Assembly (NCBI RefSeq): GCF_030867095.1
Contig: NC_081824.1
Span: forward strand, 91,009,882 to 91,073,881
Reading direction: 5' to 3'
From: Alligator mississippiensis
Taxonomy: Eukaryota > Chordata > Crocodylia > Alligatoridae
DNA: 64,000 nt
Positions 48,555 to 58,887 of the stretch are shown in pieces. The notes beneath the pieces are model-generated. The model was given only the letters and a program-made list of their open reading frames with translations, did no database searches and was not told the DNA's origin. Numbering within the stretch: position 1 is the stretch's first letter; each line of letters begins with the position of its first letter. Both the position numbers and the translations under genes were made by a program.

Positions 48555-49749
48555 TTCACTAACAGATCATAGAAAAGTAGGGTTGGAAGGGACCTCAGGA
48601 GGACATCTAGTCCAACCCCCTGCCCAAAGCAGGACTAACCACAACTAGATCATCCCAGCCAAGGTTTTGTCTAGCCAAGTCTTAAAAACCTCCAAGGATG
48701 GAGCTTCTACCACCTCTCTGGGTAACCTGTTACAGTGTTTTACTACCCTCCTAGTGAGAAAGTTCTTCCTAACATCTAACCTGAACTTCCCTCGCTGCAA
48801 CTTGAGATTTGTCACCACTGAGAACAGTCTAGCTTCATCTTCTTTCAAACCCCTCTTCAGGTAATTGAAGGTTGTTATTAAATCCTCTCTGTCTTCTCTT
48901 CTCTACACTAAAGCACAGTTCCCTCAACCTCTCTTCATAAGTCATGTGCCCCAGCCCCCTCACCACTTACACTGCCCTCCGCTGGACTCTCTCCAATTTG
49001 TTCACATTCTTTCTGTAGTGGGGGGCCCAATACTGAACACAGTATTCCAGATGTGGCTTCACCCATGCTGAATAGAGGGGAAGAATCACTTCCTCTGCCC
49101 TACTGGCAACACTCCTACAAATGCAGCCTATTATGTCATTAGCCTTCTTGGCAATGAGGGCACACTGCTGGCTCATATTACTGTCCACTGTAATCCCCAG
49201 GACATTTTCTGCAGAGCTGCTGCCCAGCCAGTCAGCCCCAGCCTGTACTGTGCATGGGATTGTTCCATCCTAAGTGCAGGACTTTGCACTTGTCCCTGTT
49301 GAACCTCATGAGATTTCTTTTGGTCCAATCCTCCAATTTGTCTAGGTCTCTCTGAGTGCTAGCCCTACCCTCCAGCATATCTACTACTCCCCCCAGCTTG
49401 GTCTCATAGGCAAACTTGCAGAGGGTACACTCTATGCCATCTTCCAGGTCATTCTAGAAGACGACATTGAACAAAACCGGCCCCAGAACCAACCCATGAG
49501 GCACTCCACTTGATACTGGCTGCCAACTAGACATCAAGCTATTGACTACTACCCTCTGAGCCCAATGCTCCAACCAGTTTTCTATCCACCTTAGGGTCCA
49601 TTCATCCAGTCTGTACTTCCTTAGCTTGTCAGCGAGAATGTTGTGGGAGACCATATCAAAAGCCTAGCTAAAATCAAGGTAAAATCAAGACATCCACCAG
49701 TCTCCCCACACCCACACAGCCAGTCATCTTATTAGAGAAGGCAATCAGG

Positions 49750-50192
49750 TAGGGGTGTGTGAAATGGGCCCTATTCAATTTGGATTCAGATTCAGCTCAA
49801 ATCAGGGCTGAATCATTGATTCAGATCAGTCCCTGATTCGATCAGGCCGAATCCGAATCTTCGATGCCAATTCGGAGAATCAGCAGTTCAGACATAGAAC
49901 CAGCTTAAAATCTTTTTTCTACATACCTCATGGAACCAGGCATTACTCGTGAATGCTGCGATGCTGAGACAAATGGAGTGTCCCACGGGAGTGCAGTGGG
50001 GCCCCCCACGTGCTCGGCAGCAAACCCGGAAATATTTCCAGTCCACTTCCGGATCCTCTGGGGAGCCTGCAGGCACCCCCCCCCCCACACCCTCCTCGGC
50101 TCGGTGATTGGCTGTGGGGGGGACCCCGGGTGCCCCCCCCAGACCCAGAAAGCACCAGTCACCAAGCCTGGGGGACACAGGGCCCGCCCCCC

Positions 50193-50225
<33 letters not shown>

Positions 50226-50570
50226 CCCAACAGACGTGGAAGTGGACCAGAAGTGCTTGGAAAGAAGCACTTCTGGTCCACTTCCGGGTCTGCTGCCGAG
50301 CATGCTGGGGAGCCACCCACGCTCCTGTGGGATGCTCCATCCGCCCCAGTATCACAGCATTCATGAGCCACCTGCTACCTTGAGGTATGTAGAAAAAACA
50401 TTGAAAGCTGTGTCTATGTCTGAACATCTGAATCTTTCCAAATCAATTCGGAGGGTTCAGATTTGATTCGGAGAGATTAAAGGGTCTCCTGATTCAATTC
50501 AGATTCGGCCACCAAATCAGGCCAAATCTCCACTGAATCAAACCTGCGACTGAAGCTTTGTACAGCCCTA
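49750..50570 (-). mobile_element. hAT-like MITE copy D (TAGGGCTGTGC family)
   Basis: Begins TAGGGGTGTGTGAAATGGGC and ends AAGCTTTGTACAGCCCTA, reversed relative to copies A and B. CAATCAGG flanks both sides exactly (49742-49749 and 50571-50578). The target is CR1 sequence, so the hAT postdates that CR1. The core carries a (CA)n microsatellite (about 50197-50223) and a perfect 21-bp-arm hairpin (50238-50285). The 179-residue frame inside is compositional. Confidence 0.93.
50238..50285. repeat. Perfect 21-bp inverted repeat, 6-base loop
   Basis: GGAAGTGGACCAGAAGTGCT(T) at 50238-50258 is followed by loop GGAAAG and its exact reverse complement at 50265-50285. Copies A and B have degenerate versions at the same position, so it is a family feature. 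Confidence 0.95.
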
Positions 50571-51155
50571 CAATCAGGTTGGTCAGGCATGACTTGTCCT
50601 TGGTGAATCCATGTCAACTGTTCCTAAAAACCTTCTTCTCCTCCAAGTGCTTAGAAATGGATTCCTTGAGGATCTGCTCCATGATTTTTCCAGGGACTGA
50701 GCTGAGGCTGACTGATCTGTAGTTTCCTGGATCCGCCTTTTTCCCTTTCTTCAATACGGGGACTTTTCCAGTAATCTGAGAATCTTCTAATCGCCATGAG
50801 TTTTCAGAGATGATGGCCAGTGGCTCTGCAATCACATCAGCCAACCCCCTCAGCACCCTGGGTGCATCCCATCCAGCCCCACGGACTTGTACACATTCAG
50901 CTTTTCTAAATAGTCCCTAACCTGTTCTTTTGCCAGTGTTGGCTGCTCACCTCCTCCGCAAACTGTGCTGCCCGGTGCAGTAGTCTGGAAGCTGACCTTA
51001 CCTGTGAAAACCAAGGTGAAAAAGGCACCAAGCACTTCAGCCTTTTCTGCCTCCTCTATCACAAAGTTGCCTCCCCCATTCAGTAAGGGACCCACACTTT
51101 CCCTGATCCTCCTCTTGCCATGGACATACTTGTAGAAACTTATAGATCTCAACCC

Positions 51156-51590
51156 AACTCTATTTTTTGTGCTAAGAGAACCAGATTTCCAAGGATGTCA
51201 CTGCAGTTACATGTGTACATGCAATGGATTTACATGCATGTACTCATAGCTACATGCAAATGTAGAGGATGAAGTAGTTTGAAAAACTATAATGCTCAAA
51301 GTAACAGATCTATTCCTAACTGAAAAACAAAAAACTTTTCTGCCATGAGATACAGCTGAGGCAAAACTTCAGTCATAACTAGATGCATTAGAGGCGATAA
51401 GTAACAATAATTTAATTCATTTCTACCAAGTTCCAGTACAGAGCTTTAAAAGGTACCGATGAAAAGAATGCAATTCCTGTTGCAAACAGCATATATCAGT
51501 ATGTTCACACATGAGTCTCATGCAAGATAGTCAAAGAATCTTGCTGAGGGTCAACAGTTCATTAAGAATGCTCCGAATGAAGCGGATCCC
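51156..51590. other. HACE1 intron, unique
   Basis: No feature recognised between the CR1 5' truncation point and the solo LTR. Confidence 0.4.
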
Positions 51591-52596
51591 TGTAACAGGG
51601 AGCCAAAATGCTCTTGTTACTTCAAGAGAGAAACAACAGCAGATACAGCTCAGGCACCTGAACAGGGACCGGCTGCAAGAAGGAAGGTAACAAGGAAACA
51701 CTGCTGCCTAGGCAGCGAGCTTCTCATTTAGGTTAAAGGGCACACCTGCAGCCAGCCAAGGGAAGCCTCATGACTGGAAGGCAGCAGGGGTTAGGGAGCA
51801 TATAAGCCTGGACAGGCAGTCTGGCCCTGAAGACTGCAAAGGAAAGAGTTCCTGCAGAAGAGTGCCTAGCTGACTGCTGAAGTGCCCTGGGAATTCAAGT
51901 AAGGTGCTGGAGGCAAGCAGAAGATTATGACCCAGGGCAGGGGGTTAAGTTTGATTATATAACTGGTGGGCTAAGGGTTTTAGTTACAGCAACTGTTTGT
52001 TTTCATTTTGGAATTTATACCAGCAGATTAAATTGGGACTATCAGGGGTGGAGGAGGTCCCAGTAGCACCCAAGCAGGGCAGAGATAGGACTGGGGGCAG
52101 GGGGTGCAGCACGTAAGCAGGGCAGAGATGGGGCTGAGGGAAGGGGGCCCAGCACCCAAGCAGGGCAGAGATGGGGCCAGGGGGAAGCGCCTGAGCAGGC
52201 CAGAGATACTGAGGCCAAGGGCCCTGAGCCAAAGCAGGTGTGACAAGGGCTAGAAGGCCCAGAAAAAGGGAAGGGGCAGAAACCAGGAAAGCCAAGGTCC
52301 CAACAAGGAAAATGAAAGGATAGCACCATCTGTGAGGCATGGACATGGCTGCAGCGGAGGATGAAGGCTACAAAAATTTGCCCTTGAAGCACTTAATGTG
52401 CTAGAGCAGAGCTTGTTAGTGGACAAGGGCTCGCTCTGGGACCCCTGGGCAGCCTCCCTTTTCCAAGTTAAATAATTACACCAGGGCATGGCAGGCAAGA
52501 AGGGGAGGGGAGGTACTCAGAGAGCCAGGGTGAAGCAGATGCTGCGTGGCTAGCAGGGGGCATCATGGCCATCCCTAGGGCCCAGTGCTTGCTACA
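51591..52596 (+). mobile_element. Solo LTR fossil, 1006 bp, in HACE1 intron
   Basis: It begins TGTAACAGGG and ends GTGCTTGCTACA, giving TGTARCA inverted ends. ATCCC (51586-51590) and ATCCA (52597-52601) fit a 5-bp target duplication. A TATA box GCATATAAGCCT lies at 51798-51809. A 43-bp minisatellite occupies 52065-52209. There is no internal gag-pol-env sequence, so it is a solo LTR. It is antisense to HACE1 and related to the minus-strand LTR at 21609-23499. ERV versus Ty3-like assignment is open. Confidence 0.72.
52065..52209 (+). repeat. 43-bp minisatellite, about 3.4 copies
   Basis: Units start AGCACCCAAGCAGGGCAGAG at 52065, 52108 and 52151, with a partial unit from 52191. Units one and two are 43 bp each, the third is 40 bp. 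Confidence 0.9.
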
Positions 52597-52601
52597 ATCC
52601 A

Positions 52602-53770
52602 ACTTTGAATGTATTTTGGTGACGTGTTCTGTGGAGTGTTTGAAACATGACCCTGTAACTTAAAAGAACTTTGTCTGCCATCTGGACTGAGAAATAGCAA
52701 ACTGAACTAAGATAAGAAAGCAGATTTCCTTAAGAAGCTGAGAAACCAAGTCATGAAAAAGTACAGTTAAAATTACATTACCCAATTCTGCAAGCCTTGG
52801 AGAAATAGATCAAAATTCACATATAAACTCAAACTGCTATGTTCTTCAGGGACAAAATTCTTAACAGATTAGAAGTCGGAGGCAAAGCCATTCTGGTATT
52901 TTGTTCGTACTGTGAAATTATTTGCTACAAGAAAAAGGGTGGCCAAAAACCTCTATGCCATTTCTTGCTCATTAAAGTAAAAGAAAAGAAAAAATTGCCA
53001 AATTTTGCCATTCCCAAAATAAGAGAAAAGACAGAAAGAAAGGAACAAGTAGAATAAATTGTATCCGCTCCAAAAAAGAGCAACAAGAGAGAAAAATTAA
53101 ATCTACAAAGACCACATTATTTTGTAATAAAATTTTATACTGCCATATCCCGCAAATAGGCATATGGAAATCCTGATCGACTCACTAATTCATGCTGTTC
53201 ATAATGGCAAGCATGGCTAAGTAAGCCCATCTTGAATATGGGTAAAGAAAAACAGCTTTTAAGACAATGAGAACCAGAAGTTGGGACAGACATCTTGGAA
53301 GGATAACCTTAAGAACTGCCTAGCTTGATGATAAATTCTAAGGCTTAACTTTATGTTGCTTTATGCTTATTTTAAATGCCAATCAAAGAAACAATTTAAG
53401 AAGAAAGATGAGTTTGGGCACTCAAGTGTGTTATGGGCTGGAGCAGCATAATGACTATGCCCATTCAGGTATGGATTCACATGCATATTTTCAAAGCTTT
53501 CAGATACATCAGTAAATTGGTGCAGAATTGAGTATCTATGATAGCCAGATAACTATTCAGTCAATATCAAAAACCTCTTGTTGTAACAAGTTCTAAAAAA
53601 AAATAAAATAAAATAAAAAATAAAATAAAAAATGAAAGAAGTAAAATTATTTGTTTTGTGACTTGATCTTCAAACTTAGCCTTGTTAAATAACTGGAACT
53701 AAAGATTAACTACAGATAACATAGGAGAGAGTAGTGAAATCACAGCAGTAAGCGAGTACCAAAACGCACC
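52602..53770. other. HACE1 intron, mostly unique, with (TAAAA)n
   Basis: No exon recognised. A TAAAA-type microsatellite spans about 53595-53633. Confidence 0.5.
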
Positions 53771-54430
53771 ATATTTACTCATATCCAAGATGTGGTTTCT
53801 TCCCCATTCAGCATGGGGGGGAAAAAAGCCCTTCATCTTTGGATTCAAATACAAGGTGGGGGGAGGGGAAACCGAGGGCTGCTGCAGCTCCGATTCTTGC
53901 CCCAAGCCTGCATCAGGGTCAGTCAGAGCCGCAGCAGACACCTGCTCCCTCTAACCTCCGCCCCCCTACTCAGGATTAGTTTGGCTCCAGCTCCATTCCT
54001 TCCCAGAGCATGGAACTCTGTTCCTTGCCTGGACAAACAGCAGTGGCACCCCTGAGATGCTGCTGAGTGGCTGGGCCACATTTCTGTGCGCTCCATGACC
54101 CAGGAGTGAACCGAGTCAGAGCTCAGCCATGCCAGAGGCTGTGGGGTGGTAAATAGTGGTGCAGAAGCTGCCAGGAGCAGGCAAGCTGCAGGGCAAAGAA
54201 ATGGGGGCAAAGGCAGAGAGCCACCTGATCCCCTTCTACCCACTTGTCCCTCTGCTTTCCCAACTGTAGAAGTGGGGGGAACAATTTTAAGATGACCCTT
54301 CAATAATTAGATTCTATACCTGCAAATTATAACAAACTTGGACATTTTTCCATCAGCATGGCTGGAAATATATAGAATCTAATTTCGGGGGGGGGGGGGG
54401 GGGGAGAGCATCTTAAATTCGGGTAAATAC
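53771..54430. mobile_element. DNA transposon fossil with ATATTTACTC ends
   Basis: ATATTTACTCATATCCAAGA at the left and CATCTTAAATTCGGGTAAAT at the right form inverted ends of a family known widely in amniotes (ATTTACTCGAATCTAAGA type). The core is GC-rich. An 18-base G-run lies at 54387-54404, just inside the right end. Target duplication not determined. Confidence 0.65.
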
Positions 54431-54580
54431 TGACAAGTAGCATACTGTTGGCAATATAAATGTTAGCAAAACATGTTACTTTAGTACTATATGACTATAT
54501 AGGTTACCCAATTGAATAAAACAGCTCTTGTTCCAGTTATTCCTTACAACAATTTCCTACCTAGTTAGGGCAAGTTTTAG

Positions 54581-54860
54581 GCCGCTTACAGATATTGGGA
54601 AGAGGGGGGAAACAGGCACTTTAAGCTCAGGGCACCCCAGCACCAAGCAGTGTATGCCCAGAAGAGGCATCGCATTAGTTGGACCCAGCTGACCCAACAT
54701 CTATATAGATCAGGTGCTTCCGTGTGACTTTTTGGCATTTGTATCTAATAGCTGATTCAAACAATAAAAGCACCAAAAAGTCCCACGGAAGCACCTGATC
54801 CATTCAGATGCTGCAGAGCAGGGTCAAAATTAAGGTGCTACCTCTTCCAGTAAATCACTG
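54581..54860. mobile_element. Fold-back MITE next to HACE1 exon
   Basis: A 28-bp inverted repeat with one mismatch (54708-54735 and 54773-54800), centred on CAGGTGCTTCCGTG and CACGGAAGCACCTG, encloses a 37-base loop. The outer limits are estimated. It lies about 130-350 bases from the WFW exon, on its 3' (donor) side. Confidence 0.55.
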
Positions 54861-54932
54861 GTTTTTTTCCATGTCTGTCAGCACCCTTAGATAACTACTT
54901 AATATATATATGGTACATGAAACACCTCTCAC

Positions 54933-55003
54933 CTGCCAGTAACAAACTGTAACAACAGCACTCTCTCCTCCTGAGATAGTTCTTCTACCACATCCCAAAA
55001 CCA
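54933..55003 (-). CDS. HACE1: HACE1 antepenultimate coding exon (HECT)
   Basis: The acceptor is a long T-run ending TTTAG and the donor is GTGAGA. The 71-bp exon encodes WFWDVVEELSQEERVLLLQF and VTG, plus two bases (AG) of the serine completed in the next exon. The WFW...VLLLQFVTGS motif is the standard HECT segment linking the N- and C-lobes, a hinge in the family. Phase fits both neighbours. The A15 run on the plus strand just outside the acceptor (from about 55006) is its polypyrimidine tract. Confidence 0.96.
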
Positions 55004-55169
55004 CTAAAAAAAAAAAAAAACCAAAGAAAGTTAGTTTACATTTCCCAATAATCTTTTTGAAACCAAAAAAGTGAATACAAAAATGGCATATTTGCTTATC
55101 TGTAGTTTAAACTATGGAAGTTACTACCTCTGGCACATTACCTGTGGGGGCACATTTCTCACAAGAAAA

Positions 55170-55627
55170 CCACTCTCTCTCCAATCTCTCAGTTCTGATC
55201 CTCAAAGGAAACTTACAAAACACTTCCCAGAGATGAGCATATGAACTCCACTTCATCAACCTCCTGGATACTAAAAATCATGGACTAAATATAGACACTG
55301 GATTTATGACACATCATAACCTGCCTGACATCTGACTCCCCAGGTAGCTCTCTACTTGCATCCCCCTTCTCTCTCTCCCCCCCACTTGTCTCTCACCCAT
55401 TGACTCCTCAATCTACATGTTCACTGACTACCTGTCTCGTATGCATACCAGCCCAGCCGCTGGCCTCTTTACTTTTCATTCCATCCAGGAAGAGCACACA
55501 CCAACTGCTGAAACTTCCTTAGCCTGACGAAGGGCTTTTGAACCCAAAAGCTTGCTTAATAACTATTCTCCAAATATCTGGGTTGGTCTAATAAAAGATA
55601 TCAGATTCACCCAAGGAACCTTGTCTA
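55170..55627 (+). mobile_element. Penelope-like element, 3' end
   Basis: Plus-strand sequence at 55201-55330 encodes LKGNLQNTSQR and then YELHFINLLDTKNHGLNIDT followed by GF. This is the conserved C-terminus seen after the GIY-YIG-type region of vertebrate Penelope-like elements. A pyrimidine-rich spacer (55350-55390) and a terminal block follow (CCTGACGAAGGGCTTTTGAA, GGTTGGTCTAATAAAAGATA, AAGGAACCTTGTCTACC). Only the 3' end is present. It occupies the 791-bp HACE1 intron, antisense to the gene. Two smaller terminal remnants lie at 15063 and 25897. Confidence 0.75.
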
Positions 55628-55794
55628 CCTCTGGCACAAAATCCACAGACAGCTTTCCTACGCTCCATGCCTACATGAAATAATTTACAGCAAAACTTTG
55701 GTTAACCTAAGTTTTTACCAAAGGATGGCAAAAAAAAAAAACACTCTGAGGGATTAAAATGCAATATTTTACATCCATTCAGAAGAGACTTTAC

Positions 55795-55893
55795 CTGAAT
55801 AACTTGGTCTCCTCTTTCATAACCACTTGTGTATTCTGTATTTTTTAGCCAATCATTCACATCTATTTCTGGCATACCAGAGAGCAAAAGTTC
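55795..55893 (-). CDS. HACE1: HACE1 coding exon ([15 protein letters not shown])
   Basis: The acceptor has a long pyrimidine tract ending CTCCTGAAG and the donor is GTAAAG. The 99-bp, phase-0 exon encodes 33 residues: [20 protein letters not shown] then [13 protein letters not shown]. This is the part of the HECT N-lobe preceding WFW, and the LLLxGMPEIDVxDWxKNTEY pattern is a family hallmark. In the roughly 909-residue vertebrate protein it corresponds to about residues 782-814. The preceding exon is not in the window. Confidence 0.96.
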
Positions 55894-56439
55894 CTTCAGG
55901 AGAAAAAAAAAGAAAAAAAAACCTTGATTAGTCTTCCAAACTGTTAATTTTAAAAGTTTATTTACCTTGATTAAAAAATAATCCTGTATAAAGCCAAAAT
56001 ACCTTTTCTGTTCAGTTTCAACCTGCTTCAATATTGTATTCTTAATAACAAAAAAAAGATTAAATCTTACAATAAGTCTCCCATATTTAAAAAAGGAGAG
56101 TTCACAAAAGTATGCTTACGTCCAACTGTGAGTTATCAAAAGTAAAAATAATAATGATCAAGTATACTGTGAAACAAACAACACTGAATTTTAACTGAAT
56201 ATAACAACTCTTCAAATTGTAAAGCGTCTCAGCTATGAAACTTACAGTTTCTTTGCCAAGGACGACAGGCATGGCCTCCCCTTTTAAAATACAAAAAACT
56301 AAAAAGCCATTTTAGGCTAAAACTCTGTTTTTTACTCCCTTGTGGACTTCTGAGTAAATATATTAAGAGCAAAGTTAAGATTTTTAAACTAAAAAATATC
56401 CTACTGCAGTCTACCACCTTTCATACTGCACACATTTAT
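55894..56439. other. HACE1 intron, unique AT-rich
   Basis: No further HACE1 exon was found here. A short A-rich tract adjoins the exon. Confidence 0.5.
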
Positions 56440-56797
56440 CAAAAGAGACCTGAAGGGGCTGCCTATAAGTTCATCACAGGGCACAGAAGGGAATTGGTGA
56501 GGTTTTATTCACCAAGGTGCCCCCAGGGGTTACAAGAAATAATAGCCGCAAGCTAGCAGAGAGCAGATTTAGACTAGACACTAGGAGGAACTTCTTCACA
56601 GTTAGAGTGGCCAAGGTCTGGAACGAGCTCCCAAGGGAGGTGGTGCTCTCCCCTACCCTGGGGGTCTTCAAGAGGAGGTTAGATAAGTATCTAGCTGGGG
56701 TCATCTGAACCCAGCACTCTTTCCTGCCTATGCAGGGGGTCAGACTCGATGATCTATTGAGGTCCCTTTCGACCCTAGCATCTATGTATCTATAAAC
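56440..56797 (+). mobile_element. CR1 3' end fragment
   Basis: Plus-strand frame 56517-56708 reads PPGVTRNNSRKLAESRFRLD, FFTVRVAKVWNELPREVVLS and FKRRLDKYLAGVI. The UTR (GATGATCTATTGAGGTCCCT) and a CATCTATGTATCTATAAAC tail follow. Well preserved in its C-terminus, 5'-truncated. Confidence 0.9.
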
Positions 56798-56886
56798 AGG
56801 TTTTGGGGAAAAGGAGTTTCTCTCCAATGGTAAGCTTATGGGTTCACACTAAAAGGCTCAGGGTGGCATTTCTCTTCATCTTAGAG

Positions 56887-57417
56887 CAGAGGTTTTCAAC
56901 CTTTTTTAACAAGTGTACCCCTTCTGTCTCAAAGTTTCATCTCATGTACCCCTTTATATTTTTTTCTTGTTTTTAAGGGGAGGTGGGCAGCTTGAGGCTC
57001 CACATAGCTGGGGTAGGGAGTGGGATGGAGCCACCAGCAGCTCGTCTGGGGGGACATGGAGGTGGCTGCTGACGCTACGCATACCCCGGGAAGGCATGGT
57101 GGGCATGTGCCCTTGGATCTGCGCACAGGGCTATCTGCATGCAGATCAATCCCCCCCGCACACAACTCAGTCCTGTGCCCCACCCTGGCTAGGCAGTCCC
57201 TGCCCCGGCCCCAGCCCCACTCCCTCCCCCACAACAGACTTACCAGCCAGACCTGGCTGCTCTCCATGGGGCCAGGCAACGCTCCTGGCCACCCATGAGC
57301 TGCATTGCAGCTGCACACACACGTAGCAATTAAAATCGGCCATATCAGTTCTGCGTAGCCCCTACAACCCTTTTAAGTACCCCTAAGGGTCCACATACCC
57401 CCAGCTGACAACCATTG
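56887..57417. mobile_element. hAT MITE (CAGAGGTTTTCAACC type)
   Basis: CAGAGGTTTTCAACCTTTTT at the left and CAGCTGACAACCATTG at the right are inverted ends. TCTTAGAG (56879-56886) and GGTTAGAG (57418-57425) agree at six of eight positions, a decayed target duplication. Subterminal GTACCCCTT motifs occur at both ends. The GC-rich centre is non-coding. Confidence 0.8.
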
Positions 57418-58433
57418 GGTTAGAGGAAATTGTTACTGACCAGTTTTTCCTTCCTGCTATATCTCTCATTCATTGTTTTAGGATTCTTGAGATTTTTTAT
57501 TTGTATTTTTTTTAAATAAGATATAGTAGATCCTCCCCGACAAAATATTTAACTCTGATAGATAGAACTTTCAACCTTATTTTGGGAATTAGCTGAGCAC
57601 TTAGAATAGAAAACTGAGAATGATATTACTTATATAAAAGTAATGATGTTACTTTTATATAAGTACCAGGTATTAATGAGGTCAAAAAAGACGTGTTCTT
57701 AAAACCTTAAAAATATTTTCTGTGCTTTTATTATTTTACAGATCTTTGAAACAGGAAGAGTTCTCCAAAGTACTTCTGGATACTTAAAACAAAACTACAC
57801 GAGTGGAAGACACCAACCCTTTAAGCTTTCCCTAATATTTGTTCTAAAAGGGAAATAACCTTGTATCTCCACAATAAAGCTGGCTACAAATTTGGTAGGT
57901 AAAAACTTTAAGCACTGAAGTGAGCAGCTGAAATGACAATTTTTCCTTTTAAAAAATAAAGCATTTCTTGTTTGTTGAGGTGATTTAATATATTTAAGGT
58001 TAGTTATCACACAAGCTATTTACTGATAACTTCAAAGTATAGCAGATGTACAGCATTTCTTAGTGCTTTTCTGCATCCTATCATAAAAGAAATCAATGAA
58101 AATATTGTACTAGTCCAATCCACTTTGTATCATCTACATCAGTCACTGGCCTGATACCACAGTCTAAGACTTCTGATGCTTTCTTTCGACATATCATGTT
58201 TAAAGAGCCTACCAAGACATCAACTGAATTTCCTGATGTGATAATTATAATATAGGCGCTTTTGTCATGCTAATATATGCAATATATTATAAATGCATTA
58301 GTCTAAGTACTGGTCAAGTACTTTGAGATTTATTTCAATTCTAAATGCACTTTATTTGAAGAAGCTGATTAATTTTAAATACAAAATGGAAACACTACAT
58401 TAAATTTTAAATGTTGAGACGTACCATCTAGTA
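57418..58433. other. HACE1 intron, unique
   Basis: AT-rich sequence without recognised feature. A short palindrome, ACTTATATAAAAGTAATGAT then GTTACTTTTATATAAGT, lies at about 57629-57664. Confidence 0.5.
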
Positions 58434-58887
58434 CAGTGGTCTCCAACCTTTTTAAGTAGGAGATCACCTTTGGCATTTAAAAGCAACCTAAGATCTACTA
58501 TGCGCTGCTGCCCCCCCCACCCCCTGCCCAGCAGGTAAATCGGGGGGGGGGGGGGGGAAGTGGGGTAGGGGGGCAGGCGGGAAGGCAGATTAAGACAAAG
58601 GGAGAAAAAAAATATTTGCAGGTGCGCCTCCCCAGCAGGTAAGTCCCACCCAGCCAGGGCCATACTCAATTTACCCTGCTCCTGCCTCTACGACACTGTC
58701 CCTCACCACAGGGGCCATGATCAGCCCTGCCCCTTCCCCCATGAACTGACTTGCTGGGCTGGGCTGCGCACGTGCATGCACACTTGCATGCACACTGGCA
58801 CTCAGCCCCCCCACCCCAACCTCAGATTGACCGCAAGAGGCTCCAAGATCTACTGGTGGATCAAGATCCACTGGTTGGTGACCACTG
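58434..58887. mobile_element. hAT MITE (CAGTGGTCTCCAACC type)
   Basis: CAGTGGTCTCCAACCTTTTT and GGTTGGTGACCACTG are inverted ends, with AAGATCTACT/AGATCTACTGG repeats just inside. ATCTAGTA (58426-58433) and ATCGAGTG (58888-58895) match at six of eight positions. A G-run of about 17 lies at 58541-58557. Confidence 0.82.

Larger units (their letters stand above)
48555..51155 (-). mobile_element. CR1 LINE, minus strand, split by hAT copy D
   Basis: The 3' end ATCATAGAAAAGTAGGGTTG then GAAGGGACCTCAGGAGGAC (48568-48607) leads into minus-strand frames. These are FKTWLDKTLAGM (48645-48848), HLEYCVQYWAPHYRKNVNKL (48967-49188), [19 protein letters not shown] (49454-49654), KVPVLKKGKKADPGNYRSV (50614-50856) and KLNVYKSVGLDGMHPG (50850-51152). 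It is a different subfamily from the other copies, with a LEGVAxSWRV-like bird-type UTR, frameshifted, and truncated before the endonuclease. It sits in the large HACE1 intron in the same orientation as the gene. Confidence 0.87.

Noticed and set aside
50195-50223. CA repeat and other short tandem repeats as a CRISPR array
   Set aside because: No spaced direct repeats with unique spacers; the DNA is vertebrate and the run is a simple microsatellite.
49888-50427. 179-codon minus and 178-codon plus open frames
   Set aside because: Both are within hAT copy D and cover a CA microsatellite and palindrome; similar frames in copies A and B show they are shadows of the MITE core.
56229-58010. Minus-strand frames as further HACE1 exons
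   Set aside because: None encodes the expected preceding HECT segment ending FDEYEL or similar, and none has matching phase and splice signals.
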